A DNA stretch of 64,000 nt from Gordionus sp. m RMFG-2023 (Eukaryota > Nematomorpha > Gordioida > Chordodea > Parachordodidae): contig NC_088775.1 in the NCBI RefSeq assembly GCF_954871325.1, positions 66,751,561 through 66,815,560 on the forward strand. The letters are read 5' to 3'. The translations under genes and the position numbers were made by a program. Every line of letters starts with the position of its first letter. The first letter of the stretch is position 1. Positions 1 to 12,551 of this stretch are shown piece by piece. Under the pieces are notes generated by a model. The model saw only the letters and a list, made by a program, of their open reading frames with translations, was not told where the DNA came from and did no database searches.

Positions 1-248
1 AAAAATAGCATTTTTTTATTAAAAAAATTAAATAATTCTCAATTATAAGCTACAAAAAATTTAGCCCTATATTTTTATTGTAATAACTGATTTAATATTA
101 ATAGAGCTTAGGCCGGCTCTGGTTCGACTTATTACTAAATAGCCAGTCTTAAAGTAATAAATAGAGATTATGTTAATTATCATTTTCATATGGTAAAAGA
201 TCTTTAAGCTCACACCTTTCAATAAAAAGTGTCATAAGCCCAAGTATA

Positions 249-3200
249 ATGGCTCATACCATTATATCACAAGCCCGGCCTCAAATTTCCGTTTCCTCGC
301 AGCTCGAGAGTGATAAAAAATATAATATACCAGCATTGCTTTCTGATACAGCACCATTTGGTTCGGTTGAAGCTCAGCTTAGTAAAACATCATCCACTAG
401 TGGCAGCCGAATGCTGGATACCTCTGCAGGTATTTTTATAGTTTGTTTTATATTTTTTTTTCAATAAAAAATGATTTTTTTTTAAATTGTAAGAATAGAA
501 AATTATCAATTGATAAATTTTTTTAAAAACAAATTTAAACATTTTCATTTAATAGGAGAAAGGAGTTAATATTTTTTAATTTCACAAAATGTTGTAATAG
601 AGAAACTTACACTAAGAGATAAATGTCAATTGAAGATGCAAACTTAAATGAAAACTATTTCTTAGCAAATTTCCTTGTCAATTAAAACTTATCTCTTTTA
701 GATTAAGAAAATCTTTTATTTATACTAAAGAATATCAATATTTTTAATATCTAAAGGTGAATTTATTAAATACCTTTATTCGTAGATGATATATCCCCTA
801 CCCCTTTAACTAATACATTAAACTTCAACAATTCATCTCAATCATCACGCTTGGTGACATCTCAAGTTCTTAGCCAAGATTTAACAGTTGCGTCATTACA
901 AAATAAATTTATGATGAAGGATTCGAATAAAGGTGAAAGTTATATATCATAACCTAGTTTTATAAAATTTATATATTTTATTTTTAAACAATACACATTA
1001 GCTACGAGTTTACAATATGTAGCAAATGGTTTTAAAATGGATGAGAATTATCATGTATATAGACCTAAATCACGGTCTTTAACCACTAATCAACACGGAG
1101 AGCTAGTTTTTTTGCCATCACAAGTTTCTACAACAATTTATGAAAATTTATCACATAATCAATATTCAAATCTATATGGGCCCAATATGGAAAAAATTGC
1201 TAAATTAGAAGATGATGAACCATATGATTATGAAATAGAAATGCTCAAATATCCTGAAATGGCTGAAGACTTATCTTACACAAGAAAAAGTATGTCAAAA
1301 TCCCATAAATTATACGAAGAGCAAGCATCTAGACCAATTAATCAACGTGTGACTCAAGCAGAATTGCTTAATCAATTTATGCCACATTTGAAAAATATCG
1401 AAGATTACAAACAGTATTCACATCCACAATTTACTTATTCATCCTCTGGCTCAAGCTCTAGAATACATTCGCATCCTGCTCCTAGTATAAAATATGATCC
1501 GACTACATTTTTAGAAGTTTATAATCACCCTGCTAATAGAAGATTACCACAACCACATTCCACTGTAGAACGTTTAATAACATTTAAAGATGGAAAAACT
1601 AAAAGCCAATCTCATCAAGCTCCTTATTATTATTTAAGAGACTCAAATGAGAGCAAAGAAGAATCCGCCCCAGAAGATTATAAAAAAAGATATTTGCCCG
1701 ATCATACAGTCAAGCAATTATCTAGGTTTAACACAATCGATCAGCCATATCCTTATACGCAACCATATAAATCATTCAATTCTTATATCGCTAAAGACGA
1801 AAAAGTTGAAATTAAAACTCCGAATGTAATGGTTACCAAGATAGTTGAAAAAGATCATAGTAACAGACGATATGAACGAGATAGAAGATACGAATATAAT
1901 AATGTATCTTATGATTTCGGTGATATTAATGGTTTTCCTTTCTCCACCTTGTTGTCAGAAGGCTTAAAAGTAGATACAAAAACTCCTATATTAATCTACC
2001 CGTCACCGACAAGGATCAGAAAAATGGAAAAGAAAAAAAGTGAAAAAAAGAGCCAGCTTATGGATGATAAAAATAAAGATAGGAAGACATATATAAAATT
2101 TATGTCAAGCAAGGATAATGGAATACCATTTTCTTTTACATCTTCCTCATCTGATTCTAATTTATCAAAGTCCTCAGAATTATCAATTTCATCTCCCTTA
2201 AGCCCACCCGTTTATCCTACTCAAATACAAAAAACATCCTCATCTTTTCACTCAATTAGTAAACCCTCTGGGATGATGAGAGGCTTGAACAATGTAATGA
2301 TACAGGAACAACAACGCAAGCTACTTCAAGATGATATTCCTTATGTTTTACATGTAAGACATCGTTTCAAACAACCTCATCACTCGATTAATACCATAAA
2401 CGATCTTTTAAAACTTGGTGCATTTGATAATAAAACAAAAATGGATCGTTCTAAATCTATGATTCAAGCTCATAAATTTTTTAACAATTATCCAACTAGA
2501 CAAAACTGTAGTCGACAAAGTAGTTCAGAGTCATTTGGTTGTTATGATATAATGGCGCAAGAAAATTTCGGAGATTATAATTATATAACTAAAGAGTGTT
2601 CTAGTCAAATATCAAATGGTGATATTTGGCAACATCCACTATATTCCAAGGACATTATTTACGCTAGATATAACGAATACCAAAACGATAATGATATGTC
2701 GCTTAAAGGTTTTTATGCTAACAAAGTAGATGGTGATGGCAGGAAAAATAAGTCTTCCAGCATACCAAATCTACCTTATAGAATGTCGCTCGTGTCTCCT
2801 GTTAAAAATTCTCACTTGAGGTCAAATAATACACCATCTCCTATTTTGAAAACCAAATTTACTCCAAATACCAACATAGTGACAATTAACAATCGTAAAG
2901 TAGGAGCCAGCCTATCTCTTTCAGAATTGCATTCCTCTAAAATGACTATTCCTTTACCACTACAACATATGAGGCGGAGACACGGGACAGAAACCGAAAT
3001 TAACCTACTTCCTCACTTCGCTTTTGACCTCGTACGCCTTAATCGGCTTCCAGCGAAAACTAGTTTCTCTAGCCTTGACCATACTGGCGGAAGCATTAAT
3101 GACCCTACCCTCCCCCCTCCACCTAAAACTTTATTTACTCGTCACTTTACATATGAGGAAGACAAAGACAGCGATGAGGAAGAACAAAGTCAAGAAGCGG

Positions 3201-3727
3201 CAATACTTGCGGCTTTGGCGCGATCAGAAACCAACGTGGCAGCTGGTGCCACTTGCGGTGCACATAATCAACGTCAGATTCTTAGGCGTTCAGTTTCAAA
3301 CCCTGCACCTCGATTTGTATATATAGATGACTGCCACATTGACAATAATTACTTTGAAGGAAGAGAATTAAATTGCAGTGTTGTTAAAAGTGAAGATATA
3401 AATAATGACGGTAAAAAAAAGAAAAAGAAGAAGGTAGTTCGGAAAAGACGACAGAGTCGAAGTGGATCCCAATCCCATCGTGGGATATTACGTGAACCTC
3501 GCTATGGTGCAATAAACGACTTGAGGCGGCACTCACCTACTCTTCCCCCTTCCTTATCATCCTCATCATCTTCCTCTTCTACTCCGCCTCCCCAGGCCGC
3601 TGCTTCCATATCGAGGGAACTAAAAAGAAATTCAAAAGTTTCTCCGGGCCCTAATAATTACTCATCATTAAAAGATAATACTTCTGTCACAGAGGGGGAC
3701 GGTTACTCTGATATAACTATTGTTTAA
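249..3727 (+). CDS. Unrecognised serine-rich host protein, three visible exons
   Basis: Three exons join in one frame: 249-429 (donor gtattt), 786-932 (acceptor cgtag, donor gtgaaa) and 1002-3727 (acceptor cattag). Both junctions are phase 1, giving about 1017 aa from the Met at 249. The frame is open upstream to about 174, so the true start may lie in an earlier exon or beyond the window. I do not recognise the family. The protein is hydrophilic and low in complexity, rich in Ser, Tyr, Asn, Lys and Pro, and no membrane segment is seen. Near the C-terminus there is an acidic stretch (YEEDKDSDEEE), a basic run of lysines followed by RKRRQSR that resembles a nuclear localisation signal, and a serine run. 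The last residues, SDITIV, fit a class I PDZ ligand (T-x-V). It could be the cytoplasmic tail of a longer membrane or scaffold protein; that is inference. Confidence 0.72.
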
Positions 3728-4384
3728 ATTAGCATTGTAACTTCTCATAAAAGATGCTAATCAATAGATTTTAATATATCATTTTCATATTTCCAGTTCC
3801 AGATAATATGACAAATGAATTATACACGACAGTTTACTTCGGCCTACAATTTCATCAAACTTAAATAACTTAAAATATTTTAAGATGCAATCCAAATATT
3901 ATATTATGTTAAAATTAATGATATATATATATATATATAGATATTTTATATATTGAGATATACTGATCTCATATTTTTATATTGAGTAAATCTTATAAAA
4001 TATACTATTTGCCTTGATCTAACTTTTACATGCATCTCTTTTTAAATTTTGGCTTAAAATAAATTTTGATAGTTCTTCAAATATAGTCAAATAGTAAAAT
4101 CATGTCCATTTTACATATATTCGACTTTCAATCAGTGTATAATAATTTTTTCAATTCTTACAATCACGATTAAACGTATGATTTCAAATTTTTAAAAATA
4201 TCTAAGCAGGATAAATAAAGGACTCTTTTTACATGTCAAATTTTTAAACGATAGATGCAGCAGGTGTATCCATTTTTATAGCTGGTCAGGATTTTTTAAA
4301 TAATTTAAATCATTGATACAATTAAAATTTTGAGTACTAGTCGGTTAAATAAAATTCGGCTTATTTGTATAGTAAAAAAAATTT
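3728..4384. other. Intergenic, 3' flank of the first gene
   Basis: No coding signal is seen. It contains an (AT)n microsatellite at about 3921-3939 and an AATAAA at about 4213 that could serve as a polyadenylation signal for the upstream gene. Confidence 0.5.
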
Positions 4385-4780
4385 TTTAGGCCCCAATAAC
4401 TCTTTCCCACGTCCCAGTCTAAAATTTTGTAGAAATTTAGGAATATCAATTTTCTTTTTATGCCCATTTCTAGTTTTTATAATAAGATGATTTTCACTAT
4501 ATAAAATTTTATGTCATATTAAAGGACTGTTATAAAACAATTTAATAAAATTTAAATTATGGTTTTGGCTTAATTATTTTTTGAGATATTTAGAATTAAT
4601 GAAGTGTATTTTAAAATTTTGGCATTTTTAAATATGGGCATATATCAAAAAGTAAGCCGATTTTAAAAGTAAAACTCTGCATTTTTATTAGAGTATATGC
4701 TACCAAACCATCATACAAATTTTAAAAAAAATCGAGGAGAATCAGGTTAAGAATCTAGTTTTTTTGGTTGATTTTATATA
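4385..4780 (+). repeat. Solo terminal repeat related to the 47172-50324 transposon
   Basis: The segment runs parallel to the right inverted repeat of the element at 47172-50324. Shared words in the same order include the cca-gtctaaaattttgta stretch, a gagatatttagaatta stretch, the gcatatatcaaaaagtaagc stretch and a terminal ggttgattttatata. No partner repeat or coding region is seen nearby, so this is one end of a deleted copy or a solo terminal repeat. Divergence from the other copy is substantial, which suggests an older insertion or another subfamily. Confidence 0.7.
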
Positions 4781-5771
4781 CTAATAACTGGATGATTATA
4801 TGTAGCATCAATAATTTTATGGTGTAAATATAAATCGCTTTTATGGAAATTATTCCACGCGTTTATTGCAGTCTGTTATCCTTTTTGGAATGGGTTATTC
4901 CAAAACCATTCTCTTTGAAGCAGCATTAGTCCGAAGAATTGATAAAAGTTATATAGCAATCAAACTTATAGGTTGGTGTAGATGGCCTTTCCACCATATC
5001 ACAGGTTGAAATGCTTTTCACTTTCCCATATTTTCTCAAAAACCACTCTTTGATCAAAATTGTCTTAATTTGCCTAAAACAACTACAATATCAAGATTGA
5101 ATTCTGCAAATATGACATTGACTGCAGGAATGCCAGATGATATCTCATCATTGGTTAGTTCAAAATGATTGAAACGAGAATCAAATATGTTTGGCGCGAA
5201 ATGAATATTCTGATAACAAATATGTAATTTTGCGATATAGTTCAGTTTAAAATATAATGACAATCTTTATATGAATATCAAAATCAGCTGATATAAAAAT
5301 GCACTGAGGAAGATCAAATTATTGTGATATGGTATATGAATAATCCTTTTCTAAGTATTCGATATATTTTAAATTTTCTAATGATATCAAATATTAGGAT
5401 TAATTAAGAAATATTCCCGGGATTTTTAATGAAAATTTTAAATTTCGCTTCCGGGAATATGCCATCGGGAAGCTTTCTGACTTTTACATTATTAAAAATA
5501 AATCGTAGTGAATTTTTTTGTATTAAAAATAATCTTAAGAATCGAGATCTTATAAAACTGATAAGTTGTTTAAAAATAACTGAAAGAGAACTAACCCATT
5601 TCAAAATTTAAAAACAAAGCTGAATGGAAGCGAACCGTTATACTTAATGATTCAACGCCCTAATAAAAACCTAAGAAATTGCACACACTAATTTTAATTT
5701 TAAGTTAATATAGGAAAATTCATAAAATATTAAACTGAGAATATCTACCTAATTTATGTTTAAATAATTCA
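4781..5771. other. Intergenic, no confident gene
   Basis: Only short open frames are present. A 69-codon frame on the minus strand (5263-5054) has ordinary amino-acid composition and could be an exon or relic, but I found no family match and no convincing splice partners. A short inverted repeat around atattcccgg occurs at about 5411-5456. Confidence 0.4.
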
Positions 5772-6390
5772 AGATAGGGCTGTGCCGATATTAAATATCG
5801 GATAGGTACCGATATTTAGAGGTTTCCAAAAGTATCGGATCTGGCCGATACCCGTAAGTATATTTATTTTACATTAATAATATTTTATAAATAATATTTT
5901 TCTTAAACAATGCAAATGCACAACACCCCTTATTTTTTTAAATAGATTTATAGTATTTTAAGAGTTTTTTTATAAAAATAGAAAGGAACACCCAAAGTTT
6001 TATTTATTTTAAATCTTTTTAAATAATAACGCCAATTTTATTATTTATACTTATAAAAGAATTTTTTTAAATATGTTATCTGAATTATGGAAATATTTTA
6101 CAAAAGGCAATTGCAAAATGCGTTGTCTGTGGAATTCTAATATCACGGGAAGGAATAATGAAAAATTCATAATACTACCAATATCCGTAAACTTTTTTTA
6201 ATTATTGTAGAAATAAAAAATTAAATTAAATACGTAATTCGATTTTTTGCAAAAAAAATATATTTATTAATTACATTTGGTTCATGGGGAGGGGGGGGGG
6301 GGGTTATAAATCAATATAAATATCGGATCGGTATCGAATCGGGTTTGAACCAATATCGGAAAATATCGGATCAGAGAAAAATATGTTCAA
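5772..6390. repeat. Degenerate hAT-type terminal repeat region with CCGATA/ATCGG motifs
   Basis: It begins with agggctgtgccgatatt, which resembles the CAGGG-type ends of hAT elements. Clusters of atcgg/ccgat words follow at 5780-5860 and again at 6313-6375. Repeated subterminal motifs of this sort are usual in hAT elements. A poly-G tract lies at about 6290-6303. No clean right end or target duplication could be assigned. Confidence 0.4.
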
Positions 6391-6652
6391 GGGTTAAAAA
6401 AATTAGTCGCACCATTTGTTATACACTAGATTTACAAACATAGATTTATTAAATAAATTATTTAATAATAAAAACAATTTAGTCATGCTGGCAATAATAA
6501 ATATTATTTTCAAGAAAAACAAAATTGTATATCCTTCAGTGCTTATAACTTTTCCGATTTTGTAGAAAATAACGTGCTTTTGTAAAAGCCCAATAATAAA
6601 AGAATTCAGATCGGATTAGGATCTATGAAAAAATTCTAGGATTGGATCAGTC

Positions 6653-7850
6653 CAGGGTTGTGCATTTGACTGGTCAAATTCAAATAAATTATTATTAGGA
6701 CAACTAACTTTATTTAATATATACGTAAAAAATAAATCTATGTAATATTAAATTATATTTTTTTAAATATTTTAAATAAATCTTAGGTTATGATATACTC
6801 TCACCCATTTTCCTATTGTCGAGATCTTCAATTGATTTCTTCGTATAAATATTCCCCAAACCGACCAATTTATTTCTGAAAAAGAAGTATAATTACTATT
6901 AGTAAGACATTAGATTCTTCCCTTAATGTTCAAGGTGGGCAAAGTCCATTCCAACAATTTGAATCAGAAATCTGATTATTTTTTATAAGTTACGGCTTTC
7001 CATATATTTTGGCTATTATATACCACCGCTTATACTTCTGAAATTTAAATTTTGATTATCATCACCTTGTAAAATGCCTAATTCTTGTATTATATCACAT
7101 CATCAAACTCACTATTAGTAAAATGCTTCCCTTATACTGGGGAAATAATTAATCAGAGTGTGGGAATATATTTGGATTGTTTATTTCTTTCAAACTTATC
7201 TTTAATTTTTTTTTCTGGTGGAGAAATTAAAAAATCATGGCATGATTGAATTATCTGTTTTCCAAATTAAGCATCTCGTCTTTTAATTGGGCCAAAGTAT
7301 CACCTTGCATTTAAAACAATAATATAGCTAAAAATCTTAAAGATTAGTTTAAAATGTTAAATTTTTCACAAAATATTTCTTCATTTAATATATTATCAGT
7401 AATTTCTTTCGGACAAATATCCAACTTTTTCAACAGCTATTTTCAGAGCTTTCTTGCATATTTTTATTTGCTCCTTACATTTTAGACGATACCCATCTTG
7501 GTTGGATAATTGTACATAATGTAATATTAATTGGCAATTAGTAATTTTCTCAAACTATGCTTTATCATTATTATATTTATATTGAGATCCAATCAAATTA
7601 ATAAAGAAAAAAATTCTTTTATTTTTATATTTTAAAATGAAATTCATATATTTTAATATAAAAATCTTACATTTGAATATAAAATAATAATGAAATCGAT
7701 GCCTTGATAAATAACTATATTTTTAAATAAATTGGAACAATTAGATCGATAAACATGCTTTAAATAAATATATTTATTCACCAATAATATTTTAGAATAT
7801 TTCATCAGGTCAAATACTCCTTTGGTCAATTAACCCACTTGCCAACCCTG
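6653..7850. mobile_element. hAT-like element, about 1.2 kb, probably non-autonomous
   Basis: The left end reads cagggttgtgcatttgac and the right end ttgccaaccctg, an imperfect inverted pair starting CAGGGTTG. It is flanked by gatcagtc (6645-6652) and gatcagcc (7851-7858), an 8-bp target duplication with one mismatch, as expected for hAT. Both inner flanks carry ggtcaa words. Only short open frames remain inside, so it probably depends on a transposase from elsewhere. Confidence 0.7.
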
Positions 7851-8036
7851 GATCAGCCAGATAAAAAAATTTCTTAGATCAAGTCTGACTTGAAAAAATA
7901 GGTCAAATGTTGGGCCCTACTAAATATGAAAACTATAATTTAAATAAAAAATTTATTTCAAAATTAAATGTACTATGATAAAGGGAATATGAGTAAATTT
8001 GGAAACACATATTAAAATTATATAATATCTTGTTAT

Positions 8037-9538
8037 TTAAAAGATAAATTGGCATTCTGGCATACATTTTTTCAATAATACAGGGATCAAATCTTTATCT
8101 GAGTTTGGTATGCTAATTAAATTTTTTAATAATATTCGTTGAATCCCAGGGGAAAGGTTGTGTAATGTAGCAAGCCCTTTATCTGTTATCTTAGAACAAT
8201 TGCTTATATCCAAACTCTGAAAAAAATTGGTGTTTACCAAAATAGGAAGTCTAGAAATACAAGTGTCATCAATATATGCACACCCAGAAAAGCTCATTTC
8301 AAGTAGATAATCAAGTCCTTGTAAATTCTCTAAACCTCTGTACATGATACGTGAATTCGAAAAATCAAGTTTTTTAATGGTAAAATCAGTGGATGATTTT
8401 TTTATAACATCAAGTTTATGAGTTTTGTTAGATGGTAAAATTTCTCTTTCTTTTGAAGTATAATCAGATTTTAAACATATCTTGGGAGTTTTTATTTGAT
8501 CAGAATCAATGCAACCAGATACTTCAATATTTTGATAAAATCTATTATCATAATTACGTGAACACTTTGAATACCTAGATAAAAGTGTGTGCAATAAAAT
8601 GTTATCATCACTAAATTTCATTTCTTCTAAAAATTCTTGATTGTTAGAATTGTCTTCATCTTCAGTCTCTTTATTGGTTGGCATTTTAGCATTTTGGTAT
8701 CTTGCAATGTACCAATAATTTTGATCCCAAAATTGAACAGCTCCTCCTATTTTTAAAGCAAATATTGAAGCCGCAAGATCAGCTCCATACTTCTTGAAAA
8801 GGGGTTCATTAAAACTAGGATATAAAAATATAATTTAAAGGTTTTATATGGAAACCTAGTGAAAAATTTTTAAAAATTTCACAAATATTTTATGGCCATA
8901 TTTTTATTTCTCTATTAAATAAAGGTTTATTTTATGTTTTTGAATTAATTTTTTGGATGCAGCCCTAAATTTTTTCTTTAGCCTATTCCTCCATCTATCC
9001 TTATTTTAAAAATTGTTGACAAATTATATTAAGATGTTAAAAGTAGAATCTTAAATTTCATTAACCAAATAGTTTTAAAAATAAATTAAATTAGTAATTT
9101 ACTAGCTAGAAAATTAAATGGGGTTTATTATAAATTTAAGAATAATTAAAATGAGATATTTTAAATGATTCTCGATAGCAACATTATATATAAAATTATT
9201 GATTTCTTTAAAATAACACTTTCTCAATTATAATTAATATATTGCTATCAAATTTACTCTTGCATACTCGATAAAGCTTTGGTTATACGATTATCAATGA
9301 ACTTATCAGTATCTTTGAAAGTTGTGGACTTGATTCTGGTAAGCCAAAGGGCAATATCCTGAGCATTTTTTCTTCTTTTTGGCATCCTATTAATAAATTT
9401 AGATTAGAAATATAACAATGATATATTATCATACCATTTTTCTGATGGATCAGGATCATAATGAAATATAGTAGAATACTTACACGAATGTGTATATGAA
9501 GTATATTTATAAATATTTTTCAAATTCAATAAAAGCAT
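8037..9538 (-). CDS. DMAC2 / ATP synthase subunit s-like mitochondrial protein
   Basis: Three exons on the minus strand, 9538-9435, 9386-9258 and 8814-8037, join in frame with gt..ag introns of 48 and 443 bp and encode 336 aa. The N-terminus (MLLLNLKNIYKYTSYTHSCK) is basic and free of acidic residues, like a mitochondrial import signal. The middle has KKYGADLAASIFALKIGGAV followed by QFWDQNYW, which fits the conserved N-terminal block of the DMAC2/DMAC2L family. The C-terminus has leucine-rich repeats (LDFSNSRI, GLENLQGLDYLLEMSFSGC, YIDDTCISRLPIL, LDISNCSKITDKGLATLHNL). The family acts in assembly of the complex I distal membrane arm or with ATP synthase. A short upstream ATG in another frame precedes the chosen start. 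Length and domain order suggest an intact gene; whether it is DMAC2 or its paralogue DMAC2L is uncertain. Confidence 0.88.
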
Positions 9539-9599
9539 AAAAGCGGCCATGGATAGGTACAAACAGTGTGCAACTATTTTAAAAAAATCACACGTTTAG

Positions 9600-9840
9600 A
9601 GTAGGCAAATATAAAAAATGATATATATATATATCCCCTTATGATTTATACCTACTGAGTAAAATATAAAAAAGATATGTACTCATTTTGAATAGGCAAA
9701 TATAAAAAATATTACTATAACTTATAAACCTACTTTTAGAAAGGTTCAAATATAAAAAATAATATATATACATAATCATATCAAATTATCAGCAACCACA
9801 TTAAATTTATCTTAGAATATATATATATATATCCAAAAAA
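9600..9840 (+). repeat. Degenerate short tandem repeats, caaatataaaaaat type
   Basis: The word aaatataaaaaat recurs at about 9608, 9691 and 9750, each near a run of (at)n. Spacing is irregular, about 60-85 bp. No coding content is seen. It lies just upstream of the DMAC2-like start and may overlap that gene's promoter. Confidence 0.5.
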
Positions 9841-10214
9841 TTTTATTAATCTTGGTCCAGTATTTTATAAAATATAAGCCATTTGTGATGGAACTGAGTC
9901 TATCAAACCCATTGATTTCGATAGAGATACATTCCTACAAATGTATCAAGATAATATACTGCCATTCCATGTCAAATCGATCAAAAAAGCACATTTTAGG
10001 CCGGCACCTTTTAAAATTATTAAAAATTTCTGGAATTATTTAGATAGGTATATAAATGAGAAAGATGTTTATTTTAGCTCGCTGATAACACCTGGTTCCC
10101 GAGATATAGGGATTCAAAAGTGAAAAAAAGAGACACTTTGGAATCTGTAAAATTTTTAAAATGCTTATATCTCAAAAACTATTTATAGTAAAAAATATAT
10201 AATATATCATATTG

Positions 10215-12551
10215 CAGAGTTAAAAGATCGAATCAAAAGATCGACGATCCTGGATTCGATCGCAAATTTGTCAATTTTACGAGATTTATGATTCTGACTT
10301 AAATTGAGGATCGAGATCGAGATCATTTTGTTTAAAATTCGATCCCGATCTTTTTAAAAATTAATTTTTTACTTAAAAAGCAATAAATAAAATAAAAATT
10401 TTGAAAATTAAATTAAAATATTATTTTTTAAAAAAATATCTATCTTCATATTTTATCAACTTCCATTCCATATTTATTTTATAGATATATTTATTCATTT
10501 CCCAAATTTTACGAGATTTAGAGCTCTTACAAGTTATTTAATATAAATTTATAATAATATATTAATATTTATTTTAATAAGTAAATGTAAATGGATTTAG
10601 AAGATTCTATTGCTTCTACTATTGATGTAACAGCAGTTATAAGTGAGAATGAGAATCTTTTACCATTTTTGAAATTACGCAAGTATTTTACTTTATGTGA
10701 AATAGATTATAGCAACTCTTATAATATGATCAGCACCAAATGCCGTCTCTGTAAGAAGATAATATCATCTTCCTAAATATCATCCTTTCTTTTAAATTTT
10801 TTTTTATTTGATAATCTTAATGTCAACTTGTTTAAATTTAATTTATTGCATTCCTGAATTGAGCAGGTCCTTCAGAAATAGAATCTAGATACAGATTCTT
10901 TATAAAAAAAATGAATTATTAGATACAGTATAATTAATAAAATATTTGATGAAGAGTTAATCTTGGTTTTGTTATTTATATATAATAATTAGGCATTTAT
11001 TTTTTAATATTACTATTATATTAGTTTAATTTTCAAAAGAAGAGTATTTATAATAAATGGAAGGTATTTTGACTTTCATTAATATAATTAAAACATCCAG
11101 TTCAATGTTATTTGTATTCAACTTAGCAATGTTTCACCAAAAGAAAAATAAATATCTATTCTATTATTTCTTTATTATATTATGTTAAATCTAATCAATT
11201 AGTATTATAGTTTCAGTTTGAGCTTGATTATATAATCCTCTTGACAACATTTTTAGGGCTTTTTTTAATAATATATTTTGAATTGAAAGTATTTTTTGTA
11301 TCATTTGACTCAATCCATAAGTTCTTAAATGCCAAAAAGCTTCATTATATTCATAATAGGAAAAAAAATCTTGGAACTGGAGGATAATATGGAGCAGGGA
11401 TATCTAACTCCCGTTCTATCGATATTGATAGATAAATTAACGAAATTTAGCTGCCTGCGGTATTGTCAGCCCCTTGTAGATAATGTTCTTAGAGGTATTG
11501 ATAAAAGGTAATATTTTTTTATGCAATTATTTTATATTATCAGATATCTGCAAAATATATTAAAAAATTGCAAAGATCTGGCAAATTTAGTAAAATATTT
11601 TTAACAGGCCAGTTCTACTAAACCTTTGATATCTAGTAAAATATTAATGGGCTTTTGAAGACATTAAAAATTTATTAGATTATTTGAATTTTAAGCTAAT
11701 ATTTTGATTAATATTCTTTGTAAATAAATTACAATATTAACTTCTTTGTATATTAAGTATTAAGTTTACATTTAATCAATATTTATGATATGACCCAAAT
11801 ATAAATAAATACCATACAGATGATGTGCCAGACTTGACTGTAAAATTTAAAAAGGTTAAGTTTTTCAGATACTTGATTTGATTTATATGAATAAAATGAA
11901 CACTTATTTAATAATAAATTAATTACCATTTCATAATATAGATTTCCTTCACTGTATGATGCGGATACCTCAAATGAATGTATGGATGACATTATGCTTT
12001 TTTGGGGAAAAATACTGTACAAAATGCTTGTTCCGTTAAAAAAATTTATTCAAATGATGATTCCATGAATATTTTTATTACTTATATTAATTTTAAAAAA
12101 ATATTTATTGAATATAATACACCTTTGCAATCAAGCGCTAGCGCTCCTGTGGAGCGCTTGTTTAGTAAAGCTAAACATGTTCTAAATGAAAGACGCGGAT
12201 GTTTAAATGATGATAATTTAGAAAAAAATTCATTATTAAAAGCTAATTTTAATTATAAATAAATATATTATAATTGTTATATTTATTATTCAATTACAAT
12301 AAATTTCTACCATATGTAATTTATTTTTATATTAGTTAATTTTTCATCGGTTATATTATATTATTATTCAATTACAATAATTTATAACATATATTAGTTA
12401 ATTTTGCATCGGTCAGAAATTTAAATAGAAAAAAAGATCGCGATCGTGATCTTTTTTTAAAAAAAAGGTCGATCCTGGATTTCGATCCTCTGTTTTTGAA
12501 AAAATCGTGATCGGGATTCGATCGTTTTAAAAAGATCGGTTAACAAGCCTG
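10215..12551 (+). mobile_element. hAT transposon copy 1 (2.3 kb, internally deleted)
   Basis: The element starts cagagttaaaagatcg and ends gatcggttaacaagcctg. Perfect 8-bp target duplications, tcatattg, lie at 10207-10214 and 12552-12559. Both subterminal regions are dense in GATC words (10225-10340 and 12430-12545). It is the same family as the element at 21120-25657 but in the opposite orientation and lacks that element's central 1.3 kb. It sits inside one arm of the long-TIR element at 9960-14321, so it arrived later. Confidence 0.93.
10591..12262 (+). pseudogene. hAT transposase remnant (copy 1)
   Basis: Three coding remnants lie in order. The N-terminal piece (10591-10776) has MDLEDSIASTIDVTA and the first half of a BED-type zinc finger (CRLCKK); the second half of the finger is lost to a deletion. 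A central piece (about 11380-11511) has QGYLTPVLSILIDKLTKF and QPLVDNVLRGIDKR. The C-terminal piece (about 12030-12262) has the hAT dimerisation signature SASAPVERLFSKAK and LNERRGCL. The catalytic core between the N-terminal and central pieces is missing. The gene cannot encode a working transposase, but the element could be mobilised in trans. Confidence 0.85.

Noticed and set aside
1-248. First coding exon of the left gene
   Set aside because: The frame is open from about 174 and has several weak AG acceptors, but none is decisive, so no exon was called before 249.
5054-5263. 69-codon minus-strand frame as a possible exon
   Set aside because: No family resemblance, no convincing splice partners, and only slightly longer than chance frames here.
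11783-12022. Open frame repeated at 21778-21978 and 23767-24039 on the opposite strand to the hAT transposase
   Set aside because: All three are antisense shadows of the same duplicated hAT block; their similarity follows from the DNA repeat, and the transposase motifs lie on the other strand.
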